From: CBDIHH01 sp965279095
GTDB lineage: Bacteria > Pseudomonadota > Alphaproteobacteria > Caulobacterales > Caulobacteraceae
Direction: 5' to 3'
NCBI GenBank assembly: GCA_965279095.1
Contig: CBDIHH010000003.1
Coordinates: forward strand, 620,001-684,000
Length of the DNA stretch: 64,000 bases
Within the stretch, counting starts at the first letter, position 1. The number at the start of each line of letters is the position of its first letter. Of the stretch, positions 16,925 to 24,236 are shown in pieces. The translations under genes and the position numbers were made by a program. The notes beneath the pieces are model-generated. The model was not told the DNA's origin and did not search any database. It worked only from the letters and a program-made list of their open reading frames with translations.

Positions 16925-18616
16925 TCAGCCATATTCCTTGAAGGCGGCGTCGGCTGCGTCGGGGCCGCCCTGGGCGAGGTCGAGGGCGAAGCCCTTGGCG
17001 CGGGCCTGCTGGACGGCGATGGGGCGCTTCGAAGCCTTGGATACAGGCCTCACGGTCCGCGCAGCCGTCGGCTTGGCCGTCCGTGCGGCGGGCTTGGCGA
17101 CAGGGCGCGCGGCCTGGGTCGGGGTGTCGCTGATCCGGAAGAAGGCGATCGAGCTCTGCAGCTCCTCCGCCTGGGCGGCTAGTTCCTCAGACGTGGACGA
17201 CATCTGTTCGGAGGCGCTGGCGTTCTGCTGGGTGACCTGGTCGAGCTGCTGGATGGCCTCGTTGATCTGCGAGGCGCCCACGTCCTGCTCGCGGCAGGCG
17301 GCGCTGATCTCGGTGATCAATTCGGCCGACTTGCGGATGTCGGGCACCAGGTTGACCAGCATCTCCCCCGCGGCCTGGGCGGCCTTGACGGTATCCACCG
17401 ACAGGGTTCCGATCTCGGTGGCGGCGGTCTGGCTGCGCTCGGCGAGTTTGCGCACTTCCGACGCCACCACGGCGAAGCCCTTGCCATGTTCCCCGGCCCG
17501 GGCGGCCTCGACGGCGGCGTTGAGGGCGAGCAGGTCGGTCTGGCGGGCGATTTCCTGAACGATGACGATCTTCTGGGCGATGGTCTCCATGGCGGCCACC
17601 GCTTGTTTGACGACCTCGCCGCTGGCCTCGGCGTCCTTGGTCACCTGGCGGGTGATCTTCTCGGTCTGGGCGGCGTTGTCGGCGTTCTGTTTGATATTCG
17701 CGGCCATCTGCTCCATCGAGGCGGAGGCTTCCTCCGCCGCGGCCGCCTGTTCGGTGGCGCCCTGGCTGACCTGCTGGGCGGCGGCCGAGAGTTCTTCGCT
17801 GCCTGCGGAGACGTTGTCCGAGGCGGACATGGCGCCGCCGACGACGCTGCGCAGGCGCTCCACCATGGCGTTCACATGGCCCAGCAGATCGCCGATCTCG
17901 TCACGGCTGACGATGTCCGCCGTGCGGGTCAGGTCGCCGGCCGCCACGGCCGACACCGCGGTGGTGGCCCGGGCCAGGCCCTTGCCGATGGTCAGGGAGA
18001 TCCAGGCCGCGGTGCCGAGGGCGACTGCCACCGCGAAGGCGACAACGGCGATCAGCAGATTGCGGGTTTCGGCAAACGTGACGTCGTTCTGAAGATCGGC
18101 GGCCTTCATCTGCTCGCCGCTAAGGGCCACCAGTTCTTCCGTCTTTTCCAGCATCGCATTGTTCACCGCCCGCTGGGTCGTGAACATGATGGCGGTGGCC
18201 TCGGCGTTCTTGTTCTCCATGGCTAGGTCCCGGATCTGGGCGTCCAGCGGCACGAAGCGAGCCCATTCCTCGCGAAGCGCGATCCATTTGGGCTTGCCTT
18301 GGGGACTGGCGATCGCCTCGGACTGGTCGAGAAGCTCGGTGAACCTCCGTTTGGCGACGTCGATCTTCGCCCCCTCGGCGCGGGTCAGCTCCAGGTCGTC
18401 CGTCAGCACCATGTTCTTCTCGGACCGCATGATCTGCAGCACCGCGATGCTCAGTTCCTGGGCGTTGCGCAGGCGCGTGACGGGGCCGTCGATCAGCGCC
18501 GATCCAGCGGCGTCGGTCCGGCTCAGTTCGCGGACCGAGAAGGCTGACGCGCCCAGAAGCAGGACGATGAGGAGCCCGAAGGCCAGGCCGAGTTTCAGTT
18601 TGATGGTGAGACGCAT
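16925..18616 (-). CDS. transmembrane methyl-accepting chemotaxis protein (operon B, receptor 1)
   Basis: 563 residues from ATG 18616 (MRLTIKLKLGLAFGLL). Readings that start further upstream lack a ribosome site and run through the CheW gene's end. TM1 is at about 10-30 and TM2 at about 183-205, around a periplasmic helical sensor. A single HAMP unit follows (VAAGDLTRTADI). The tip TDLLALNAAVEAARAGEHGK is the same as in the other two receptors. The C-terminal linker is longer and differs (repeats of ARPVAKPAARTAK type), but the final tail QARAKGFALDLAQGG...DAAFKEYG is conserved. It is the first receptor gene of operon B and lies 23 bases after the CheW gene. Confidence 0.95.
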   Translation of the reverse strand: MRLTIKLKLGLAFGLLIVLLLGASAFSVRELSRTDAAGSALIDGPVTRLRNAQELSIAVLQIMRSEKNMVLTDDLELTRAEGAKIDVAKRRFTELLDQSEAIASPQGKPKWIALREEWARFVPLDAQIRDLAMENKNAEATAIMFTTQRAVNNAMLEKTEELVALSGEQMKAADLQNDVTFAETRNLLIAVVAFAVAVALGTAAWISLTIGKGLARATTAVSAVAAGDLTRTADIVSRDEIGDLLGHVNAMVERLRSVVGGAMSASDNVSAGSEELSAAAQQVSQGATEQAAAAEEASASMEQMAANIKQNADNAAQTEKITRQVTKDAEASGEVVKQAVAAMETIAQKIVIVQEIARQTDLLALNAAVEAARAGEHGKGFAVVASEVRKLAERSQTAATEIGTLSVDTVKAAQAAGEMLVNLVPDIRKSAELITEISAACREQDVGASQINEAIQQLDQVTQQNASASEQMSSTSEELAAQAEELQSSIAFFRISDTPTQAARPVAKPAARTAKPTAARTVRPVSKASKRPIAVQQARAKGFALDLAQGGPDAADAAFKEYG

Positions 18617-18639
18617 GGGGTTTGGCTCCGGGGCGTTCG

Positions 18640-19140
18640 TCAGGCGGCGTGCGATTGAGCGGGCGCGCGAACCTGGCCCCCTCGGGTTGCGAAGATCTGT
18701 TGCAGGTCGGGCACGACGATCAGGTCGCCGGCGCGCCGGCCGAGGCATTTGATGAAGTCGGGGCGCCAGCGCAGGCCCACGCTGGGCGCGTCCTCGGTGT
18801 CGGCCAAGGCGATGGACGTCACCTCATGGACCTTGTCGGCGCGCAGGCCGACCAGGGTGGGATCGCCGTCGAGCTCGTATTCGATGACCACGATCCGGCT
18901 GTCGATGGTGGGTTCTGCGCGGTGCAGGCCGAAGGCCAGGCGCAGGTCGGCCAGGGGGATCACCCGGCCGCGAAAATTGATCACGGCGTCCACGAAGGGG
19001 GCGGCGCCGGGCACCGGCGCCTCGGCGCAGACGTCCATCACTTCACGCACCAGGCCCGCGTCCAGGGCGAAGGTCTCGCCGTGGACATCGAAGGTGAGGA
19101 CCTGCATGGCCTCGGCGGTGGCGGTGGCGGTGGCGGTCAT
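18640..19140 (-). CDS. cheW: CheW coupling protein (operon B, proximal copy)
   Basis: 166 residues: a short Ala/Thr repeat at the N-terminus (TATATA), then one CheW-like domain. The core is FVDAVINFRGRVIPLADLRL and the late strand is VGLRADKVHEV. The true start may be the ATG of MQVLTFDVHGE (about residue 12), since the ATATAT leader is low-complexity. It lies between cheA (22 bases upstream) and the first receptor gene. It couples receptors to the operon B CheA. Confidence 0.94.
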   Translation of the reverse strand: MTATATATAEAMQVLTFDVHGETFALDAGLVREVMDVCAEAPVPGAAPFVDAVINFRGRVIPLADLRLAFGLHRAEPTIDSRIVVIEYELDGDPTLVGLRADKVHEVTSIALADTEDAPSVGLRWRPDFIKCLGRRAGDLIVVPDLQQIFATRGGQVRAPAQSHAA

Positions 19141-19162
19141 GTCGGGGCTCCCGGGCGGCGGC

Positions 19163-21127
19163 TCAACTGGCGGCCTGCAGTTGGCTGTCCTGGCGCTGGG
19201 CGGCCTTCACCAGGTGCGGGACGTCCAGGATCAGGGCGACGCCGCCGTCGCCCAGGATGGTGGCGCCGGAGAAGGTCTCCACATCGCTGTGAAGGCCGCT
19301 CATCGACTTGATGACGGTCTGGTGGTCCCCGAGGATCTGGTCGACCACCAGGCCGACCCGTTCCTTGCCGTTGACCACGACCACGATCTTCTGGTGCGGA
19401 TCGGCGGGGCGGCGCGAGGCGAACAGGCCGCGCAGGCGGATGAACGGCACCAGCCGGTCGCGCAGGGTGATCACGCTGCGGCCCACCGAGCGGGCGTCCT
19501 GCTCGGAGGACAGCTCGACGCACTCCTCGACAGCGGCCAGGGGGATGACGTAGCGCGCCTCGCCGACCCGGACGAGCAGGCCGTCGATGATGGCCAGGGT
19601 GAGGGGGATGCGAAGGGCGATCTGCGAGCCTTCGCCGGGATTGCTGGTCATGACGATGGAGCCGCGCAGGCTCTCGATGGTGCGCTTGACCACGTCCATG
19701 CCGACCCCGCGCCCGGACAGGCTGGTCACGGCCGCCGCGGTCGAGAAGCCGGGCTGGAAGATCAGCATCAGCAGTTCCGCGTCGGACAGGACGGCGCCTG
19801 GAGCGATGAGGCCGACGTCCTCGGCCTTGGCCCGGACCCGCGCCCGGTCGATGCCGCGGCCGTCGTCGGTGATGGTGATCACCACCTCGGCTCCCGACTG
19901 ATGAGCCGCCAGGGTGACGCGACCGGCCGCGGGCTTGCCCGCCGCGAGGCGCTCCTGCGGGGTCTCCAGGCCATGGTCTGCGGCATTGCGGATGAGGTGG
20001 ACGAGGGGATCGGCGAGGCGCTCGATGACGGTCTTGTCGAGCTCGGTGGTCTCGCCCTCCATCAACAGATCGATGGTCTTGCCGGTGTCACGGGCGAGGT
20101 CGTGGATCAGCCGCCGGAAGCGGCCGAACAGTTGCGCCACCGGAACCATGCGCACGATCATCATGGTGTCGCGCAGTTCGCCGGCCAGGCGCTCGATGTC
20201 TTCGGAAATGCCCCGCAGGCTGGATTCGGTGCTGTCGGCGGCGACCTGCTTGAGGCGCGACTGGGCGATGACCAGTTCGCCAACGCGGTCCATGAGCTCG
20301 TCCAGCCGCTCCGCCGGGACGCGCACCGTGTCGCCGGCCCGCGCGGCGCGAGCTTCCGGCTCACCGGCCTCGCCATCGGCTGCGTCATTGGCGGCGCGAG
20401 GGGCGGTCTCGGGCAGGGCGAGGGCGGCGTCCGGCGTCATGGCGTCCGCGGCCAGGGGCTGGATATCCAGGATCATGTCGTCGATGACGAACATGAAGAC
20501 GTCCTCGATCGCCGAGCGCGGCTCCGTGGTCGTCAGGATGATATCCCAGGCCAGGTGGCAGTCCGCGGCGGCCAGGGCGGCCAGGGGCGGGACGCTCTCG
20601 GTGATGGCGGTGACCTCCGCCTCGCCCATCGCCCGAAGCTCGTCGAGCAGGGGCAGGGGGCGCGTGCCATTGGCCAGGGCGTCCAGCGGGAGACTGAACC
20701 GGATCCGCCAGGTGGCGGCGCCGACGGCGGCGACGGGCGCGGCCTCGGCGGCGCCGGCGGCGTTCACCGCCGCCTCGACCCGGGCCAGGAGTTCGTCGCC
20801 GACGCTCTTGGGCGCGTCCTGTCCTTCGGCGAGGGCGCGCATATGGTCCTGGGCGGCCAGCACGGCGGCCACCAGATCCGGGCTCGCGGCCACCTCGCCC
20901 TTGCGGACGCGGTCGAACGCCGTCTCGCAATGGTGGGTGAAGGCGGCCAGGGCGTCGAAGCCGAACATGGCGCCCGAGCCCTTCAGGGTGTGCAGGCCGC
21001 GAAAGACGGAATCCACCAGGTCCCGATCGCTGGGGCGGTGGGTGAGGTCGAGCAGCCCCTGCTCGATCTGTTCCAGCAGTTCCTGCGCTTCCTGGCGGAA
21101 GATGTCGGTGGCTTCGGAATTGCTCAT
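19163..21127 (-). CDS. cheA: CheA chemotaxis histidine kinase (operon B)
   Basis: 654 residues. HPt domain with phospho-acceptor His46 in GLHTLKGSGAMF. A P2-like regulator-binding region lies at about 135-235. P3 helices (about 280-345) contain ERLDELMDRVGELVIAQSRL. The ATPase domain has N box LIRNAADHGLE, G1 ITDDGRGID and G2 GRGVGMDVVK. A C-terminal CheW-like domain ends at about residue 650. This is the canonical CheA layout, closer to the textbook form than the operon A CheA. The start overlaps the CheY stop by four bases. All catalytic boxes are intact. Confidence 0.97.
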   Translation of the reverse strand: MSNSEATDIFRQEAQELLEQIEQGLLDLTHRPSDRDLVDSVFRGLHTLKGSGAMFGFDALAAFTHHCETAFDRVRKGEVAASPDLVAAVLAAQDHMRALAEGQDAPKSVGDELLARVEAAVNAAGAAEAAPVAAVGAATWRIRFSLPLDALANGTRPLPLLDELRAMGEAEVTAITESVPPLAALAAADCHLAWDIILTTTEPRSAIEDVFMFVIDDMILDIQPLAADAMTPDAALALPETAPRAANDAADGEAGEPEARAARAGDTVRVPAERLDELMDRVGELVIAQSRLKQVAADSTESSLRGISEDIERLAGELRDTMMIVRMVPVAQLFGRFRRLIHDLARDTGKTIDLLMEGETTELDKTVIERLADPLVHLIRNAADHGLETPQERLAAGKPAAGRVTLAAHQSGAEVVITITDDGRGIDRARVRAKAEDVGLIAPGAVLSDAELLMLIFQPGFSTAAAVTSLSGRGVGMDVVKRTIESLRGSIVMTSNPGEGSQIALRIPLTLAIIDGLLVRVGEARYVIPLAAVEECVELSSEQDARSVGRSVITLRDRLVPFIRLRGLFASRRPADPHQKIVVVVNGKERVGLVVDQILGDHQTVIKSMSGLHSDVETFSGATILGDGGVALILDVPHLVKAAQRQDSQLQAAS

Positions 21128-21489
21128 CGCGCCAGCACCTTGGCGACGATCTGCACAAGCTGGTCCGCGTCGAAGGGCTTGGTCAGCCAGCCGGTCGCGC
21201 CGGCGGACTTGGCCTGGGCCTTCATCGCCGGGTCGCTCTCGGTGGTCAGGAAGATGATCGGAACGCCGGTGTGGGCCGGCTTGGCCCGCAGCGCGCGGAT
21301 CATGCTGAGGCCGTCCATGACCGGCATGTTCAGGTCGGTGATGATCAGGTCGAAGCGACCGGCGTCGGCCTTGGCCACGCCTTCGGAGCCGTCGGCGGCC
21401 TCGGTGACCGAATGGCCCTCGCCGGACAGGGCGACGCGGATCGCCACCCGGATGCTGGCGGAGTCATCCACCGTCAGGATCGACGCCAT
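21124..21489 (-). CDS. cheY: CheY-like single-domain response regulator (operon B)
   Basis: 121 residues from ATG 21489 (MASILTVDDSASIR); the ATG overlaps the stop of the STAS gene (TAATG), which decides this start over one three codons upstream. Receiver features: DDS at 8-10, phospho-acceptor Asp52 in LIITDLNMPVMDG, the switch Thr in FLTTES and the Lys in WLTKPFD. It lies between the STAS gene and cheA. It is the expected diffusible output of this pathway, probably to the flagellar motor. Confidence 0.96.
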   Translation of the reverse strand: MASILTVDDSASIRVAIRVALSGEGHSVTEAADGSEGVAKADAGRFDLIITDLNMPVMDGLSMIRALRAKPAHTGVPIIFLTTESDPAMKAQAKSAGATGWLTKPFDADQLVQIVAKVLAR

Positions 21490-21821
21490 TACGCACACTC
21501 ACTTTCGTTCAGCCAGAAGGCCCGGCCGCGACCGGTATTAAGGAAGCCGCCGCGCTGCAGGACCTCGAGCAGGTCGCCGGTCGCAGGACCCGCCAGCGAG
21601 ACGGCGCCGCCGTCCTCGTCCGCCGTGCGCCGCGCCGATTCCAGCAGCTGCACGAAGCTGAGATCGACCGTCGCCTGGTCGTCGATCGCCAGGACCACTG
21701 CGGCCTGTCCCTGCAGGGCTGCGGTCAGCCGGGCATGGGCGGCGCCGATTTCACGAATACAGAGTTCTCCCGAGAACTCGATCGTGGGTGTTTGCTGATA
21801 TGGGAGCACGCTGTCGATCAC
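21489..21821 (-). CDS. STAS-domain protein, first gene of che operon B
   Basis: 110 residues forming one STAS domain: an opening strand IEFSGELCIREI, core VDLSFVQLLESARRTADEDG, and closing VSLAGPATGDLLEVLQRGGF. In anti-sigma-factor antagonists a Ser/Thr follows the core Asp; here it is Asp-Leu-Ser. The first codon of CheY overlaps its stop, so the two proteins are made together. Small STAS proteins of this type open several che operons and are of unknown function; a scaffold or a receptor-array regulator are options. The domain call is good, the role open. Confidence 0.82.
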   Translation of the reverse strand: MIDSVLPYQQTPTIEFSGELCIREIGAAHARLTAALQGQAAVVLAIDDQATVDLSFVQLLESARRTADEDGGAVSLAGPATGDLLEVLQRGGFLNTGRGRAFWLNESECA

Positions 21822-21907
21822 GTCCGCCTCAAAGTAGCCGTATGTATTCGTGTCGCCTGTGTAACTGTACAGACATAACGGCCACTTAATTTTGCGCGAA
21901 AGTTCCG

Positions 21908-21924
21908 TATATAGAAATACCTAT
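21908..21924 (-). promoter_or_regulatory. 17-bp motif upstream of che operon B, shared with the 23787 gene
   Basis: TATATAGAAATACCTAT on the plus strand, 86 bases upstream of the STAS start. It matches 23871-23887 in 15 of 17 positions, and that copy is 83 bases upstream of its own gene. Matching sequence and distance point to a shared promoter or activator site. It overlaps an inverted repeat, TAGAAATAC-CTAT-GTATTTCTA (21912-21933). Confidence 0.55.
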
Positions 21925-22059
21925 GTATTTCTACCTATGTCGGCGTCGCTACCAAATACGGCCCGATCTGAGTCAGCCGGTCGATAATATTGAATTGAAT
22001 TTAGAGTTTTGGCTCTCGCCTCAACGCGGTCCGGGTCTGCGCAGCTGGGGCCGAGCGCC

Positions 22060-23787
22060 CTATCCCGCCAGCGCCAGGCGAAGATCCGACGACGGCGCGT
22101 CAACATCCGCTGCGAGGCCGATATCGGCCAGGAACGCCGCATGGATCTCGCGCTCATGCGCCATGGTGTAGCGCTGGTTCACCCGCGCCAGAAGGTCGCC
22201 CAGGACCCCGCAGAGGTCGTCCGTGGCGGGGGCGGGGGCCCCGCTGTCGAGCTTCAGCGCGGCGTCGTCGAGGGCCACGCCGATCTGGCGCTGGGAGTCC
22301 AGCCGGTCGACCGCACGCTGGAGCGCCGCGATCACAGCCTCGCCCTGGCAGCCGACGGCGGCGAGCCCGGACTCCGCGGAATCTCCCGCCTCCTTCAGGG
22401 TCCGGGTCACCTGGGAAAGCTGGGCGCCGACCTCAGCGGCGGTCCTGGCGCCGCCGGCGCCCACCGGGTCACTGGCCGAGAGCAGCCGGGCGTCCTGCGC
22501 CATGGCCTCGACCGCCCCGAGGGCCGCCTCGACCGAAGTCTTCAGGCAGATGGCGTGGGCGCCCAGTTCGCTGGCTATGACCCGCAAGGGCTTGCCGGCG
22601 TCCCCGATGCCTGTGCACTTCAAGGCGGCGTTCAGCGCCATCTGCTGCACGTCGGTCTGGATGGACAGCAGGTCGGTCATCTGACCGCCGAGGCTGGTTG
22701 ATGCGGTGACGGCCTGTCGCCCCATCTCCATGGCGCGGCCTTCAGCCACCGACATCTCGTCCACCAGCGCCAGCGCCTGGGTCACGTGGATCTCCAGCCG
22801 CCTCAGGATGCCCTCGTCGTTTCCCGCGCTCCTGCCCAAGGACAGGTCGCGCAGGCTGAGGATGTCGGAGGCGTCTCTGGCGATCCCGGCAAGCGAGTCG
22901 CCGACGCGGGCGAAATCGGTGCGGAAGCTGTTCACGGTCGCGCGCAGCTGGGCCGAGAGCAGGCGCCCCATCAGGCCGTCGAGCCTGCCGTGCTGCTCCA
23001 CCGTCAGGTGGGTCTCCGCGGCGGCAAGGTCGAGCGCTTCGCCCACGTGCTCTATCCGCTGGCGGGTGCTGTCGCCGATCTGCAGCCCGCCCAGGGCGGC
23101 GCCGACCTTCTTGCGGATGGCCCGCGCGAGGGTCCCCACCTCAGTAGCGGCCAGGGCAATGCGCTGGTTGTGGGCCAGGATGTCCGTGGCATTGGCGTTC
23201 AGGCCCTGGGGCACGGTGTCCAGCAGGGCGTCGCACTGGCCGGCGAGGGAGGCTTCCTGGCGCAGGGCCTCGTTAAAGACATCCTGCAGGGCGCGAAGAT
23301 CGGCGTCGAACCGTTCCAGCCGCGCGGCCCCGCGCTCGATGCATTCACAGATCTCGCGGGCGAAATCGACCATGTGCAGCGTTGACGCGGGGATGCCGGC
23401 GGCGACGATCTTCACGCTGATTCCAATATTGCGCAGAAAGGACAGCTCCCGCCGGACGTCATCGATGGCCACGCCCAGGCTCTTGCCGGCGGTGGCCAGC
23501 CTTCCGATGCCCTGGCCGCGCGCCACATGCTGGGCCGGCAGGGCCATGAGGTTGGCCGCCGCGCTCTTGAGGTCACCGGTGGTGGAGGCGACCGTCTGGG
23601 CGAAGTCCTCGCCGCTGAACATGTCCAGGGAGGCGATCAGCAGGCCGAGGCCGTCTCCGGTTTCCACCAGCACCTGGCCCGCCTCCAGGAACCCGCCCTC
23701 GATGGCGCGGCTGGCGGCGATGAGCTGGCCCGGCACGGAGGCGGAATCGGGGGACGCGTCGACACGGGCGCTGACTGCAGGGTTCAT
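22060..23787 (-). CDS. soluble methyl-accepting-chemotaxis-like protein with degenerate tip
   Basis: 575 residues, no signal peptide or transmembrane helix, long Ala-rich helices throughout. Near residues 375-415 the sequence IQTDVQQMALNAALKCTGIG is recognisable as the receptor hairpin tip, where a normal receptor reads QTNLLALNAAIEAARAG. The conserved E-A-A-R-A-G part is replaced. It may therefore bind CheW/CheA weakly or act as a modulator rather than a receptor. It stands upstream of operon B on the same strand, separated by 238 bases that hold a conserved motif, and has a copy of that motif itself, so it is probably co-regulated. Family membership is moderate. Confidence 0.65.
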   Translation of the reverse strand: MNPAVSARVDASPDSASVPGQLIAASRAIEGGFLEAGQVLVETGDGLGLLIASLDMFSGEDFAQTVASTTGDLKSAAANLMALPAQHVARGQGIGRLATAGKSLGVAIDDVRRELSFLRNIGISVKIVAAGIPASTLHMVDFAREICECIERGAARLERFDADLRALQDVFNEALRQEASLAGQCDALLDTVPQGLNANATDILAHNQRIALAATEVGTLARAIRKKVGAALGGLQIGDSTRQRIEHVGEALDLAAAETHLTVEQHGRLDGLMGRLLSAQLRATVNSFRTDFARVGDSLAGIARDASDILSLRDLSLGRSAGNDEGILRRLEIHVTQALALVDEMSVAEGRAMEMGRQAVTASTSLGGQMTDLLSIQTDVQQMALNAALKCTGIGDAGKPLRVIASELGAHAICLKTSVEAALGAVEAMAQDARLLSASDPVGAGGARTAAEVGAQLSQVTRTLKEAGDSAESGLAAVGCQGEAVIAALQRAVDRLDSQRQIGVALDDAALKLDSGAPAPATDDLCGVLGDLLARVNQRYTMAHEREIHAAFLADIGLAADVDAPSSDLRLALAG

Positions 23788-23870
23788 CGTCTTCTCTGTG
23801 AGAGGCTCGTGACCATGGCGCGAATATCCAAAGGACTGGTGAACATCATAAAATCAGATCTATGTTGTCC

Positions 23871-23887
23871 TATATGAAAATACCTAT
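23871..23887 (-). promoter_or_regulatory. 17-bp motif upstream of the soluble receptor-like gene
   Basis: TATATGAAAATACCTAT, 15 of 17 identical to 21908-21924 and at nearly the same distance (83 versus 86 bases) from the start codon. Both genes run on the minus strand. A common promoter element is the simplest reading. Confidence 0.55.
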
Positions 23888-23922
23888 ATTGCAGCATATC
23901 TGCAGTTCTTAAGCCATGTGAT

Positions 23923-23950
23923 GGTTAATATTCGAATTTCTGTATTAACC
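23923..23950. promoter_or_regulatory. inverted repeat between the receptor-like gene and the TPS locus
   Basis: Perfect 8-bp arms GGTTAATA and TATTAACC with a 12-base spacer, in an AT-rich island. It lies in the 449-base divergent gap (23788-24236) between the receptor-like gene and tpsB. The TTAA half-sites are 16 bases apart, not the seven of a CtrA box. A dimeric regulator site is possible. The rest of the gap to 24236 is GC-rich and shows no gene I can support. Confidence 0.4.
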
Positions 23951-24236
23951 AGACTTCCTTGCGCGGATATCCGTTGCGCCGTTGCTTTGGGTCAATCGTG
24001 GGATGCGAGCGGGCGGTCGTTGCCGCCGGCTCGCGCCGCATGGGCGCCCCCGGGCGTCGCCGGCCAGCGGCGCCTTGTTCCCAGATCCTGCGGCGTCGCC
24101 GTCGTTTTCGGCGCTTCCGCAGAAGCGGAGGAGGAAATTAACAGAATCAGCCTCTTGGTTCGGATCATCTAACAAGTGGCGGCAAGCCGGGGGCGCGAAG
24201 GCGTCCGGCCGGTCGTGCGGCCTTGGGGCTTAGTCT

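Noticed and set aside
13100..17900. Regularly repeated DNA in the receptor genes considered as a mobile or CRISPR-like repeat
   Set aside because: The repeats are kilobase-long coding paralogues in the same frame, without short repeats, unique spacers, transposase or terminal inverted repeats.
23923..23950. CtrA binding site (TTAA-N7-TTAA) in front of the TPS operon
   Set aside because: The two TTAA half-sites are 16 bases apart, not seven, so the consensus is not met.
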